Part shown: positions 7,948 to 18,363 of the stretch, piece by piece
Position numbering within the stretch: the stretch's first letter is position 1
How the letters are laid out: the number at the start of each line of letters is the position of its first letter
Source: Rivihabitans pingtungensis
Lineage (GTDB): Bacteria; Pseudomonadota; Gammaproteobacteria; Burkholderiales; Aquaspirillaceae
Assembly: GCF_003201855.1 (NCBI RefSeq)
Contig: NZ_QJKI01000009.1
Coordinates: 48,986-112,985 of the forward strand
Direction of reading: 5' to 3'
Length of the DNA: 64,000 bases
The notes under the pieces: generated by a model
Databases searched by the model: none
What the model was told of the DNA's origin: nothing
What the model saw: the letters and a program-made list of their open reading frames with translations, nothing else
Program-made: the position numbers and the translations under genes

Positions 7948-9150
7948 ATGTATTCCGAACGTGTTCTTTCCGGCATGCGCCCGACCGGCAGCCTGCACCT
8001 GGGTCATTACCATGGTGCGCTGAAAAACTGGGTGAAACTGCAAAGCGAACATGAGTGCTTTTTCTTTGTGGCCGACTGGCACGCGCTGACCACCAGCTAC
8101 GACGACCCGTCCATCATCGCCAAGAGCACCTGGGACATGGTGATTGACTGGCTGGCCGCCGGTGTGGACCCATCACAAGCCACGCTGTTCATCCAGAGCC
8201 GGGTGCCCGAGCACGCCGAGCTGCACCTCTTGCTGTCGATGATCACCCCGCTGTCCTGGCTGGAGCGCGTGCCCACCTACAAAGACCAAATCGAAAAACT
8301 GTCGCACAAAGACCTGGGCACCTACGGCTTTTTGGGCTACCCGCTGATGCAGTCGGCGGATATTTTGATTTATCGCGCCATGTTCGTGCCGGTGGGCGAA
8401 GACCAGATCCCGCACATCGAAATCACCCGCGAAATCGCCCGCCGCTACAACCACATCTACGGCCGCGAGCCGGGCTTTGAAGAAAAAGCCGAAGCCGCCG
8501 TCAAGAAAATGGGCAGCAAAAAAGCCCGCCTGTACGACGAGCTGCGCACCCGCTACCTGCAAGACGGCGACGAAGAAGCGCTGGAATCCGCCCGCGCGCT
8601 GCTGGCCGACACGCAAAACCTGTCGATTGGCGACCGCGAGCGGCTGTTTGGCTATCTGGAAAACAAAGGCAAGGTGATTCTGGTCGAGCCGCAGGCGCTG
8701 CTGACCGAAGCCAGCCGCATGCCCGGCCTGGACGGCCAGAAGATGTCCAAGAGCTACGGCAACGGCATCTTCCTGCGCGAAGACCCCGCCGCCGTCACCA
8801 AAAAAGTGCGCGGCATGCCCACCGATCCGGCGCGCGTGCGCCGCACCGATCCTGGCAGCCCGGACAAATGCCCGGTGTGGCAGCTGCACCAGGTGTACAC
8901 CGACCGCGACACCCACGACTGGGTACAAAGCGGCTGTCGCAGCGCCGGCATTGGCTGTCTGGAATGCAAACAGCCGGTGATCGACGGCATCCTGGCCGAG
9001 CAGCAACCGATGTTCGAACGCGCCCAGCAATACCTGGACGACCCCACCCTGGTGAAGAGCATCGTCGCTGACGGCTGCGAGCGCGCCCGCGCCATTGCCC
9101 AGGAAACCATGCGCGACGTGCGCGAAGCCATGGGTCTGGGCTACGCCTGA
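7948..9150 (+). CDS. trpS: tryptophanyl-tRNA synthetase
   Basis: The 400-residue protein carries class I synthetase signatures: SLHLGHYHGA (HIGH-type) at the N-terminus and QKMSKSYGN (KMSKS) in the C-terminal half. It charges tRNA-Trp. The protein is longer than the roughly 335-residue E. coli enzyme because of a charged insertion around the KMGSKKARLYDELR segment; long TrpS forms are common in betaproteobacteria. I chose ATG 7948 (MYSERVLSGMRPTG), the family's usual beginning, over an upstream in-frame start in the M50 gap. Confidence 0.95.
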   Translation: MYSERVLSGMRPTGSLHLGHYHGALKNWVKLQSEHECFFFVADWHALTTSYDDPSIIAKSTWDMVIDWLAAGVDPSQATLFIQSRVPEHAELHLLLSMITPLSWLERVPTYKDQIEKLSHKDLGTYGFLGYPLMQSADILIYRAMFVPVGEDQIPHIEITREIARRYNHIYGREPGFEEKAEAAVKKMGSKKARLYDELRTRYLQDGDEEALESARALLADTQNLSIGDRERLFGYLENKGKVILVEPQALLTEASRMPGLDGQKMSKSYGNGIFLREDPAAVTKKVRGMPTDPARVRRTDPGSPDKCPVWQLHQVYTDRDTHDWVQSGCRSAGIGCLECKQPVIDGILAEQQPMFERAQQYLDDPTLVKSIVADGCERARAIAQETMRDVREAMGLGYA

Positions 9151-9181
9151 TGCCGGCGTGCATCACCCTGGTGGGCCGCCA

Positions 9182-10012
9182 ATGAGCGCACCCGCCCTGC
9201 TTGCCGCCGACGCCCCCGCATCGGCGCCGCCGCTGGCCACCGTGTTTGGCGAAGCGGTGCTGGATGCCCCGGCGGATTTGTTCATCCCGCCGGACGCGTT
9301 GCGGGTGTTTCTGGAAAGCTTTGAAGGCCCGCTGGATTTACTGCTCTACCTGATCCGCAAGCAAAACCTCAATGTGCTGGACATCCCGATGGCGCGCGTC
9401 ACCGCCCAGTACATGGAGTACATCGGCGCCATGCGCGCCGAACGCATGGAGCTGGCCGCCGAATACCTGCTGATGGCGGCGCTGCTGATCGAAATCAAAT
9501 CCCGCCTGCTGCTGCCGCGCCCGCCGCGCGACGAAGAAGGCGAAGTGGACGACCCGCGCGCCGAGCTGGTGCGCCGCCTGCTGGAATACGAGCAAATCAA
9601 ACTGGCCGCGCTGGCACTGGACGCACTGCCGCAGGCCGAGCGCGACTTTGCCTGGCTGGCGGTGCTGGTGGAGCAAAGCGCCGAAGCGCGCCTGCCGGAA
9701 GTCAGCCCGGCCGACCTGCGCCAGGCGTGGATGGCCATCCTCGCCCGCGCCAAACACACCCGCCACCACCAGGTGGAGCAAGACAGCCTGTCGGTGCGCG
9801 AACAAATGACCCGCATCCTGCGCCAGCTGCAAGGCCGTGGCCATGTGCCGTTTGTTGAACTGTTCGAGCTGGACATCAACGTCAGCTATGTGGTGGTGAA
9901 CTTCATCGCCATTCTGGAACTGGCCAAAGAAGGCCTGATCAGCATCACCCAGGATGCGCCGTATCAGCCGATTTATGTGCGGCTGGGGCGGGAGGATGCC
10001 AGCAGTGAGTAG
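9182..10012 (+). CDS. scpA: segregation and condensation protein A
   Basis: This 276-residue kleisin has FEGPLDLLLYLIRKQNLNVLDIP, shown here as two conserved pieces (FEGPLDLLLYLI and LNVLDIP), followed by the helical EYLLMAALLIEIKSRLLLP block and a C-terminal winged helix. ScpA bridges the SMC heads with ScpB in chromosome condensation. The first 38 residues are a low-complexity extension rich in Ala and Pro. scpB is not next to it: a strong terminator follows. The start at 9182 is 31 bp after trpS. Confidence 0.92.
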   Translation: MSAPALLAADAPASAPPLATVFGEAVLDAPADLFIPPDALRVFLESFEGPLDLLLYLIRKQNLNVLDIPMARVTAQYMEYIGAMRAERMELAAEYLLMAALLIEIKSRLLLPRPPRDEEGEVDDPRAELVRRLLEYEQIKLAALALDALPQAERDFAWLAVLVEQSAEARLPEVSPADLRQAWMAILARAKHTRHHQVEQDSLSVREQMTRILRQLQGRGHVPFVELFELDINVSYVVVNFIAILELAKEGLISITQDAPYQPIYVRLGREDASSE

Positions 10013-10040
10013 CCACACTGGCATGTACTGCCAATACAGC

Positions 10041-10073
10041 AAAGCCCCACGCAAGGTGGGGCTTTGGTTTTTT
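10041..10073 (+). terminator. Rho-independent terminator after scpA
   Basis: AAAGCCCCAC (10041-10050) pairs perfectly with GTGGGGCTTT (10056-10065) across a 5-nt loop, followed by GG and six T. It ends the trpS-scpA transcript and isolates it from the convergent isc operon. Confidence 0.92.
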
Positions 10074-10147
10074 CTGGCGGCAGAAATTGACTTGATCTGA
10101 CTCGGCACACCCTGCGCTGCCATGCAGGCAGGAGGGGATGCACGGAC

Positions 10148-10342
10148 TTATTCCACCTCGTCAATCCACGCCTGCTGAATCGCCTCCAGAATGCGTTCGC
10201 CGCAGTGGGCCGGATCGTCGTTGAATTCCGGCAGCGCCAGCACCCATTGCATCAGGTCGGTGAAGCGCACGGTTTTCGGGTCGATGTCGGGGTGGGCGTC
10301 GCACAGGGCGATGGCGATGTCCAGGCTGTCGGTCCATTGCAT
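10148..10342 (-). CDS. iscX: Fe-S assembly adaptor IscX
   Basis: The 64-residue acidic protein reads MQWTDSLDIAIALCDAHPDI and contains the FTDLMQWVLALPEF core typical of IscX (YfhJ). IscX binds IscS and modulates iron delivery and cysteine desulfurase activity. It is the last gene of the isc operon, starting 1 bp after the ferredoxin stop codon. Confidence 0.92.
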   Translation of the reverse strand: MQWTDSLDIAIALCDAHPDIDPKTVRFTDLMQWVLALPEFNDDPAHCGERILEAIQQAWIDEVE

Positions 10343-10343
10343 A

Positions 10344-10682
10344 TTAATGGTTCTCCTTGGCGTGGTTGATGGTGTATCTGGGGATTTCCACCACCAGATC
10401 GGTGTCGGTCACCAGCGCCTGACAGGACAGCCGCGAGGTGGCTTCCAGGCCCCAGGCTTTGTCCAGCAGGTCGTCTTCCAGCTCGTCGGACGGCTCCAGC
10501 GAGGCAAAGCCTTCGCGGATCACCACATGGCAGGTGGTGCAGGCGCAGGACATTTCACAGGCGTGTTCGATGTCCACCTGATTGTTCAGCAGATTGTCGC
10601 AGATGCTCAGGCCCGGTTCGGCGTCAAACAGCGCGCCTTGCGGGCACAGGTCGGCGTGGGGCAGGACGATGATTTTCGGCAT
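10344..10682 (-). CDS. fdx: [2Fe-2S] ferredoxin of the Isc system
   Basis: This 112-residue adrenodoxin-type ferredoxin has cysteine ligands in HACEMSCACTTCHV and a downstream RLSCQ. It donates electrons for cluster assembly or sulfur reduction on IscU. The position between hscA and iscX is the standard isc order. Confidence 0.95.
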   Translation of the reverse strand: MPKIIVLPHADLCPQGALFDAEPGLSICDNLLNNQVDIEHACEMSCACTTCHVVIREGFASLEPSDELEDDLLDKAWGLEATSRLSCQALVTDTDLVVEIPRYTINHAKENH

Positions 10683-10734
10683 GGTGGGTGTCTCGCAGAC
10701 GCCGCCGGGCGCAGCGCCGGCGGCGGGGGTAAGG

Positions 10735-12594
<1,860 letters not shown>

Positions 12595-12664
12595 GAGCGT
12601 GATCAACTGTCAGGGCGCCGCCAGGGTCAGGCGCGGGCGGCGCGGTGTGAAAAAAGGCAAGGGG

Positions 12665-13192
12665 TCAGAACAGCAAGGCTTCCAGCGCTTCGCCCAGGTC
12701 GGCTTCCAGTTTTTCCAGAAAGCGCAGCTTGCGCACCAGGCTGGCGGCGGCGGCAAAGTCGCCGCTGTCGTCCAGCGCGGCGGCCAGTTCGGCCTCCAGC
12801 GCGCGGGCGTCGGCGCGCACTTCGCGGATCAGGGTTTCCAGCGCGTCGGCGTCGCGGGCGGCGCGGGCGTCCATCATGGCTTCGCGCCATTCCATTTGCA
12901 GCATCAAAAACTCGGCCGGCATCGCCGTGTTGGTGTCTTCGGCGGTGTCCACGCCGGCCAGCGCCAGCAGATAGCGCGCGCGCGCCAGCGGCTGGCGCAG
13001 GGTTTGATGCGCTTCGTTGGCGCGGGTGGCCCATTGCAGCGCCAGCCGGCGCTCGGCCTCGGGGCTGGCGGCAAAGCGGTCGGGGTGAACTTCACCCTGA
13101 ATGCGCCGATAGGCGGCGTCCAGCGCGGCGCGGTCCAGCGCAAAGCGCCGGGGCAGCTGGAACAGGGTGAAGAAATCCTGATTGAAGTCCAT
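12665..13192 (-). CDS. hscB: J-domain co-chaperone HscB
   Basis: The 175-residue protein has an N-terminal J domain with the HPDRF motif and a C-terminal three-helix bundle that binds IscU. HscB delivers IscU to HscA and stimulates its ATPase. The start at 13192 (MDFNQDFFTLFQLP) matches the family beginning; a longer in-frame start overlapping iscA was rejected. Confidence 0.93.
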   Translation of the reverse strand: MDFNQDFFTLFQLPRRFALDRAALDAAYRRIQGEVHPDRFAASPEAERRLALQWATRANEAHQTLRQPLARARYLLALAGVDTAEDTNTAMPAEFLMLQMEWREAMMDARAARDADALETLIREVRADARALEAELAAALDDSGDFAAAASLVRKLRFLEKLEADLGEALEALLF

Positions 13193-13212
13193 GCGCGCTC
13201 CGCGAGGCCGGG

Positions 13213-13536
13213 TCAGACGTTGAAGCTTTCGCCGCAGCCGCACTCGTTCTTGACGTTGGGGTTGTTGAACTTGAAGCCCTCGTTCAGCCCTTCCTTGACG
13301 AAGTCCAGCTCGGTGCCGTCGATATAGGCCAGGCTTTTGGCGTCGGTGAACAAGGTCACGCCGTGCGATTCAAAGCTCAGGTCTTCTTCGCCGGCTTCAT
13401 CGACAAATTCCAGCTTGTAGGCCATGCCCGAGCAGCCAGAGGTTTTCACCCCCAGGCGCAGGCCCAGGCCTTTGCCGCGTTTGCTCAAAAAGCCTTGCAC
13501 ATGTTCTGCGGCGCGTTCGGTCAGGGTAATGCCCAT
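13213..13536 (-). CDS. iscA: A-type Fe-S carrier IscA
   Basis: The 107-residue protein has the A-type carrier cysteines: SGCSG around residue 36 and ECGCGESF at the C-terminus. IscA receives or carries iron or clusters to target proteins. Two consecutive ATGs exist (13539 and 13536); the second is better spaced from the GGAGAG ribosome-binding site. Confidence 0.94.
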   Translation of the reverse strand: MGITLTERAAEHVQGFLSKRGKGLGLRLGVKTSGCSGMAYKLEFVDEAGEEDLSFESHGVTLFTDAKSLAYIDGTELDFVKEGLNEGFKFNNPNVKNECGCGESFNV

Positions 13537-13588
13537 CATGCTCTCCACCAGTGAGGCCGGGCGCTGGGCGCCCGGACAGTTTGCAGGG

Positions 13589-13972
13589 TCAGTGGCCGTG
13601 TTTGGCCTTGTAGTCGGACACTGCCGCCTTGATGGCGTCTTCGGCAAGGATCGAACAATGGATCTTGACCGGCGGCAGGGCCAGCTCTTCGGCAATCTGG
13701 GTGTTCTTGATGGCCAGCGCTTCGTCCAGCGTCTTGCCCTTCACCCATTCGGTCACCAGCGAGGAAGAAGCAATCGCCGAGCCACAGCCGTAGGTTTTGA
13801 ACTTGGCGTCTTCGATCACCCCGGCTTCGTTGACCTTGATCTGCAATTTCATCACATCGCCACAGGCCGGCGCGCCAACCATGCCGGTGCCCACCGTGCC
13901 GTCGCCCTTGTCGAACGAGCCGACATTGCGCGGGTTTTCGTAGTGGTCGAGGACTTGTTCGCTATATGCCAT
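13589..13972 (-). CDS. iscU: Fe-S scaffold protein IscU
   Basis: The 127-residue scaffold has the three conserved cysteines ([22 protein letters not shown]) and the LPPVK motif recognised by HscA. Clusters are built here from sulfur supplied by IscS. The TTCTCCTTG sequence on the plus strand gives an AAGGAG ribosome-binding site just upstream of the ATG. A palindromic element separates it from iscS. Confidence 0.97.
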   Translation of the reverse strand: MAYSEQVLDHYENPRNVGSFDKGDGTVGTGMVGAPACGDVMKLQIKVNEAGVIEDAKFKTYGCGSAIASSSLVTEWVKGKTLDEALAIKNTQIAEELALPPVKIHCSILAEDAIKAAVSDYKAKHGH

Positions 13973-13990
13973 GTTTGGTTCTCCTTGTTT

Positions 13991-14106
13991 TTAGCGCCGC
14001 TCACAAAACGCGCCTGGCGTCGTTGTACGGCCTTGTCGTACTAGTTGTACTGTCTGCGGCCGCACGCCTAGCCAGGCTCGCTTCGCTGCGTTTTTTGAGC
14101 GACGCT
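13991..14106. repeat. full-length palindromic element family 1, inside the isc operon
   Basis: The ends are AGCGCCGCTCACAAAACG on the left and a TTTTTTGAGCGACGCT right end; read on the minus strand the element matches the copies at 32652-32771 and 43877-43990 over its whole length, including the internal GCGGCCGCAGACAGTAC piece. It fills the iscS-iscU gap and would fold into a long hairpin in the operon mRNA. Confidence 0.85.
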
Positions 14107-14121
14107 TGATGCCGGCGCGAC

Positions 14122-15345
14122 TTAGTGCGCAGCCCACTGCACGGTGTTCAGGTCCACGCCTTCCTTGAACATGTCCCACAAGGGCGACAGTTCGCGCAGC
14201 TTGCCAATCTTGGCCTTGAGCAGATGGATGGCGAAGTCCACTTCGGCTTCGGTGGTGAAGCGGCCGATGGTGAAGCGGATCGAGCTGTGCGCCAGTTCGT
14301 CGTTGCGGCCCAGCGCGCGCAGCACGTAAGAGGGCTCCAGCGAGGCCGAGGTGCAGGCCGAGCCGGACGACACCGCCAGCTCCTTGATGGCCATGATCAG
14401 GCTTTCGCCTTCGACAAAATTAAAGCTGACATTCAGATTGTGCGGCACGCGGCGGTCCAGATCGCCGTTCAGATACACTTCTTCGATATCCGACAGGCCG
14501 GCCCACAGGCGGTCGCGCAGCGCGCCGATGCGGGCGTTTTCGCTGGCCATTTCTTCACGGGCCAGGCGGAAGGCTTCGCCCATGCCGACAATCTGGTGGG
14601 TGGCCAGCGTGCCCGAGCGCATGCCGCGCTCGTGGCCGCCGCCGTGGATTTGCGCTTCCAGGCGAATGCGCGGCTTGCGGCGCACATACAGCGCGCCAAT
14701 GCCTTTCGGGCCGTAGGTCTTGTGCGCCGAAAAGCTCATCAGGTCCACTTTCAGGCTAGCGAGGTCGATCTCGACCTTGCCGGTGGCCTGGGCCGAATCA
14801 ACATGAAAGATCACCCCGCGCTCGCGGCAGATGTCGCCCAGCGCGGCGATGTCCTGAATCACGCCGATTTCGTTGTTCACAAACATCACCGAGGCCAGGA
14901 TGGTGTCCGGGCGGATGGCGGCGCGGAAGGCGTCCAGATCCAGCAGGCCGTTGTCTTGCGGGGTCAGGTAGGTGACCTCGAAGCCCTGGCGCTCCAGCTC
15001 GCGACAGGTGTCCAGCACGGCCTTGTGCTCGGTCTTGACGGTGATCAGGTGCTTGCCCTTGGTTTTGTAGAACTGGGCTGCGCCTTTGATCGCCAGGTTG
15101 TTGGATTCGGTGGCGCCGGACGTCCAGACGATTTCTTTCGGGTCGCAGTTCACCAGCTTGGCCACTTCGGCGCGGGCGTTTTCTACGGCTTCTTCCGACT
15201 CCCAGCCGTAGGCGTGGCTGCGGCTGGCGGGGTTGCCAAAGTGTTCGGTCAGCCAGGGAATCATCGCCTGGGCCACGCGCGGGTCAACCGGGGTGGTGGC
15301 CGAGTAGTCCAGGTAAATCGGGTAGTTTTTCGCGGGTGCGGTCAT
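14122..15345 (-). CDS. iscS: cysteine desulfurase IscS
   Basis: The 407-residue PLP enzyme has the cofactor lysine in [12 protein letters not shown] and the mobile-loop catalytic cysteine in [14 protein letters not shown]. It removes sulfur from cysteine and passes it to IscU and to tRNA thiolation enzymes. It begins 33 bp after iscR. The length and N-terminus ([16 protein letters not shown]) are typical. Confidence 0.97.
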   Translation of the reverse strand: MTAPAKNYPIYLDYSATTPVDPRVAQAMIPWLTEHFGNPASRSHAYGWESEEAVENARAEVAKLVNCDPKEIVWTSGATESNNLAIKGAAQFYKTKGKHLITVKTEHKAVLDTCRELERQGFEVTYLTPQDNGLLDLDAFRAAIRPDTILASVMFVNNEIGVIQDIAALGDICRERGVIFHVDSAQATGKVEIDLASLKVDLMSFSAHKTYGPKGIGALYVRRKPRIRLEAQIHGGGHERGMRSGTLATHQIVGMGEAFRLAREEMASENARIGALRDRLWAGLSDIEEVYLNGDLDRRVPHNLNVSFNFVEGESLIMAIKELAVSSGSACTSASLEPSYVLRALGRNDELAHSSIRFTIGRFTTEAEVDFAIHLLKAKIGKLRELSPLWDMFKEGVDLNTVQWAAH

Positions 15346-15378
15346 TTCAGCAGATTCTCCAGCGCGGACAATGATGTG

Positions 15379-15855
15379 TCACAAGGCGGGCGCGGCGCCG
15401 TCCTGCACGGCGGCCACACGGCGGCGGTCTTGCACGACGGCGGTTTCTTTGGCGCGTTGCTTGTCCACCAGGCTCGCCAGCGTCACATTGGCCAAGTAGG
15501 CAAAAATGGTTTTGTTCAGGTCAGTCCACAGATCGTGGGTCATGCAGCGATGATTGTCGTGGCAGTTTTCATGCCCGCCGCACTGGGTGGCGTCCAGCGG
15601 CTCGTCCACGGCGATGATGATGTCGGCCACGGTGATGTCCTCCACCAGCCGCGCCAGACAGTAGCCGCCGCCCGGGCCGCGCACGCTTTCCACCAACTCG
15701 GCGCGGCGCAGCTTGCCAAACAACTGTTCGAGATAAGACAGGGAAATGCCCTGGCGCTCGCTGATGCCGGCCAGGGTGACCGGGCCATTTGCGTCGCGCA
15801 TGGCGAGGTCAAGCATGGCGGTGACAGCAAAGCGCCCCTTGGTGGTGAGTCGCAT
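15379..15855 (-). CDS. iscR: Fe-S cluster-sensing regulator IscR
   Basis: The 158-residue Rrf2-family regulator has an N-terminal winged helix (MRLTTKGRFAVTAMLDLA) and cluster ligands C-x5-C-x5-C in QCGGHENCHDNHRCM. Holo-IscR represses the isc operon when clusters are abundant. ATG 15855 was chosen over an upstream ATG (15879) because it matches the family N-terminus. A site fitting the type 1 IscR consensus lies 80 bp upstream. Confidence 0.95.
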   Translation of the reverse strand: MRLTTKGRFAVTAMLDLAMRDANGPVTLAGISERQGISLSYLEQLFGKLRRAELVESVRGPGGGYCLARLVEDITVADIIIAVDEPLDATQCGGHENCHDNHRCMTHDLWTDLNKTIFAYLANVTLASLVDKQRAKETAVVQDRRRVAAVQDGAAPAL

Positions 15856-15934
15856 GGCGAAAGTCTCCTGGGCCGGCAACGGCCGTGTGCAGTGGGGTGA
15901 ATTCAGCGGGTTTGGGTACTGCCTGAAGGGTATA

Positions 15935-15959
15935 ATATCCGAGTAATTTGGTCAAGAAT
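15935..15959 (-). promoter_or_regulatory. type 1 IscR-binding site with TTGACC -35 box
   Basis: Read on the minus strand, the 25-bp sequence matches 21 of 25 positions of the E. coli type 1 IscR consensus as I recall it, including the TTGACC half and the TCGGATAT end. TTGACC (15955-15950) would also be the -35 box, with TATTAT or TATACC just downstream as a short-spaced -10. This gives the expected autorepression of the iscRSUA operon. Confidence 0.75.
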
Positions 15960-16097
15960 GAACTGGCCCCTCACTCCGTAGAAATGCGGGGGTGATACTG
16001 CCTGCGCCGCCTGTCATCTGCCGGTCATCTGCGCGATGCGCTATCATCACGTTCAAACAAACGCATGCATAGTTGCCATCGCAAGGAAACCGCCACC

Positions 16098-17225
16098 ATG
16101 AGCGCACCCGCCATCGTCATCACCGGCTCCGGCCTGTTCACGCCGCCGCACCGCATCAGCAACGAAGAACTGGTCACCGCCTACAACGCCTGGGCCGAAG
16201 CCGACAACGCCCGCCACGCCGAGGCGATTGCCGCCGGCCAGCGCGCCGCGCGGGAGCTGTCGTCAGCAGAATTCATCGTCAAAGCCTCCGGCATCCACAG
16301 CCGCCATGTGATGGACCGCGACGGCGTGCTCAACCCCGCGCGGATGTGCCCCAATCTGCCCGAGCGCGACAACGACAGCCTGTCGCTGCAAGCCGAAATG
16401 GCGGTGGCCGCCGGGCGCGACGCGCTGGCCGCCGCCGGACGCGACGCAGCAGAGATTGATATGGTGATTGTCGCCTGCTCGAATATGCAGCGCGCCTATC
16501 CGGCCATGGCCATCGAAGTGCAACAGGCGCTGGGCTGCGGCGGCTTTGCCTACGACATGAACGTGGCCTGCTCGTCGGCCACCTTTGGCATGCAGGCCGC
16601 CGTCAGCGCCCTATCCAGCGGCGCAGCCAAGGCGGTGCTGATGGTCAACCCGGAAATCACCTCTGGGCATCTGAACTTCTGCGACCGTGACAGCCACTTT
16701 ATTTTTGGCGACGCCTGCACCGCCGTGGTGCTGGAACGCGCCGATACCGCGCGCAGCGAGCAGGGTTTTGAAGTGCTGGGCTGCAAACTGGCGACGCAGT
16801 TTTCCAACAATATCCGCAACAACTTTGGCTTTCTCAACCGCGCCGCGCCAGAAGGCATCGGCCAGCCGGACAAGCTGTTTGTGCAGCAGGGCCGCAAGGT
16901 GTTCAAAGAAGTCTGCCCGATGGTGGCCGAGCATATCGAAGCGCACCTGGCCAGCCTGCAACTGCGCGCCAGCGACATCCGCCGCTATTGGCTGCACCAG
17001 GCCAATCTGTCGATGAACCAGCTGATTGCCCGCCGCCTGCTTGGCCGCGACGCCAGCCTGGACGAAGCGCCGGTGATTCTGGACCGCTACGCCAACACCA
17101 GCTCGGCCGGCTCGGTGATTGCCTGGCACCTGCACCAGCAGGATTTGCCCAGCGGCGCGCTGGGCGTGCTCGCTTCGTTTGGCGCCGGGTATTCGGTGGG
17201 GAGTGTGGTGTTGCGCAAGCGGTGA
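16098..17225 (+). CDS. long beta-ketoacyl-ACP synthase III family protein
   Basis: The 375-residue protein is a thiolase-fold KAS III with the catalytic triad visible: Cys158 in NVACSSATFG, His in WLHQANLSMNQ and Asn in RYANTSSAGS. It is some 55 residues longer than FabH, with an extended segment after the N-terminal strand. Pseudomonas has a comparable long FabH-like enzyme that condenses medium-chain acyl-CoA with malonyl-ACP; the same role here is inference. It is not near other fab genes. Start ATG 16098 is preceded by AAGGAAA; an upstream ATG at 16065 lacks a site. Confidence 0.85.
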   Translation: MSAPAIVITGSGLFTPPHRISNEELVTAYNAWAEADNARHAEAIAAGQRAARELSSAEFIVKASGIHSRHVMDRDGVLNPARMCPNLPERDNDSLSLQAEMAVAAGRDALAAAGRDAAEIDMVIVACSNMQRAYPAMAIEVQQALGCGGFAYDMNVACSSATFGMQAAVSALSSGAAKAVLMVNPEITSGHLNFCDRDSHFIFGDACTAVVLERADTARSEQGFEVLGCKLATQFSNNIRNNFGFLNRAAPEGIGQPDKLFVQQGRKVFKEVCPMVAEHIEAHLASLQLRASDIRRYWLHQANLSMNQLIARRLLGRDASLDEAPVILDRYANTSSAGSVIAWHLHQQDLPSGALGVLASFGAGYSVGSVVLRKR

Positions 17226-17241
17226 GGGTGGTTATTTGTTG

Positions 17242-17518
17242 GAGTCCGCGCTGCGCGCGGAGCCTGATTTGGGGCGGGAGTTCGTCCCGCATGCCGACTG
17301 ACTTTCTTTGCTTCGCCAAAGAAAGTCAGCAAAGAAAGGCGACCCCGGGACGCGCGCCCGTCCGCCGCCTGCGGCGTCGGTGGTCCCTTGCGCTTCTCGA
17401 AAGTCAGGGCCGCCACGGAATGGCGCGTCGGCTGCGCCGCCGCTTAGCCGTGACGGACAGCCCCCTGACTTTCTGCGATGCTCAGCGCGCTTTACGGGGA
17501 GAAAAACGGCGATGCGCC
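17242..17518 (+). repeat. structured repeat family 2, copy A
   Basis: About 277 bp homologous to 22882-23138. It starts 16 bp after the stop of the FabH-like gene and contains successive hairpins: CCGCGC-TGC-GCGCGG, GCGGGA-N5-TCCCGC (17274-17290) and CTGACTTTCTTTG-N6-CAAAGAAAGTCAG (17298-17329), then a long-range pairing of AAAGTCAGGG with CCCTGACTTT. The stems are conserved against copy B by paired base changes. ORFs crossing it look like shadows. Confidence 0.85.
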
Positions 17519-17765
17519 ACCGTTTGCGCACGACATACAGCTTGGTCTTATGGGTCGCCGCGCCCCACAGCCCAAACAGTGCGCCAGCCCCATCCTGCCT
17601 ATAGAAATGACCCGCATTTTCTGCAATGCAACACCGGCATCTCACCATGCCAAAAAAATGCTTTACCCCGCCCCCCTTGTCCGCTTACAGTCGCGACAAA
17701 TCGACACGCCCCGCGCTGCCCACCCCCTGGCGGCCAAGGGGCCCAGACATGACGGAGAACATGCA
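17519..17765 (+). other. coaD upstream region, no gene seen
   Basis: This non-coding stretch between repeat copy A and coaD has no supported ORF. GGAG at 17754-17757 is the ribosome-binding site for the GTG start of coaD. No convincing -35/-10 pair was found. Confidence 0.5.
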
Positions 17766-18266
17766 GTGAAACGCGGAGTGTACGCAGGCAGCTTCGACCC
17801 GGTCACCAACGGCCATTTGTGGATGATCAACAAAGCCGTAGACCTGTTCGACGAACTGATCGTCGCGGTCGGCTACAACCCGGACAAGCACTACACCTTC
17901 TGCGCCGACGAACGCGCCGCCATGCTGCGCGAAACCACCCGCCAATACACCAATCTGCGGGTAGAAAGCTTCGAGAATCAGTTTCTGGTGGACTACGCCC
18001 AATCCGTGGGCGCCAATTACATTGTGCGCGGCATCCGCACCGCCAGCGATTACGAATTCGAGCGCACCATGCGCTATGTGAACTCCGACCTGCACCCGGA
18101 CATCACCACCATCTTCCTGCTGCCGCCGCGCGAATTTGCCGAGGTGTCGTCCACCATGGTCAAAGGCCTGGTCGGCCCCAAGGGCTGGGAGGCGGTGATT
18201 CGCCAATACGTACCGGGCCCGGTGCATGAAAAACTGCTGCAACTGAGCCCACGCAAGCCGCGCTAA
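17766..18266 (+). CDS. coaD: phosphopantetheine adenylyltransferase
   Basis: The 166-residue protein has the nucleotidyltransferase signature [10 protein letters not shown] near the N-terminus and the closing [10 protein letters not shown] motif. It makes dephospho-CoA from phosphopantetheine and ATP. The start is GTG at 17766, set by the GGAG 8 bp upstream and by the family start [11 protein letters not shown]; upstream in-frame ATGs would add unrelated residues. The TAA stop coincides with the first bases of a palindromic element. Confidence 0.93.
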   Translation: MKRGVYAGSFDPVTNGHLWMINKAVDLFDELIVAVGYNPDKHYTFCADERAAMLRETTRQYTNLRVESFENQFLVDYAQSVGANYIVRGIRTASDYEFERTMRYVNSDLHPDITTIFLLPPREFAEVSSTMVKGLVGPKGWEAVIRQYVPGPVHEKLLQLSPRKPR

Positions 18267-18363
18267 GCGCACTCACTAAAGTCAGCACAGCGGCCTTGGT
18301 CCGGCGCGCGGCCGCAGACTACGGGGACGTGCAACAACGCCAAGGGGTTGTGTCAGCCGCGCC
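18267..18363. repeat. degenerate copy of palindromic element family 1
   Basis: GCGCACTCACTAAAGTCAGC at the left, GCGCGGCCGCAGACTACGG in the middle and CAACAACGCCAAGGGGTTG near the right end align with the family consensus, but the arms no longer pair well. It directly abuts the coaD stop codon and the next, intact copy. Confidence 0.6.

Noticed and set aside
14125..15900. 591-codon plus-strand ORF
   Set aside because: Antisense to iscS and iscR.
17308..17604. ORFs crossing repeat family 2 (both copies)
   Set aside because: Frames are not conserved between copies A and B, while the stems are; structure rather than coding is conserved.
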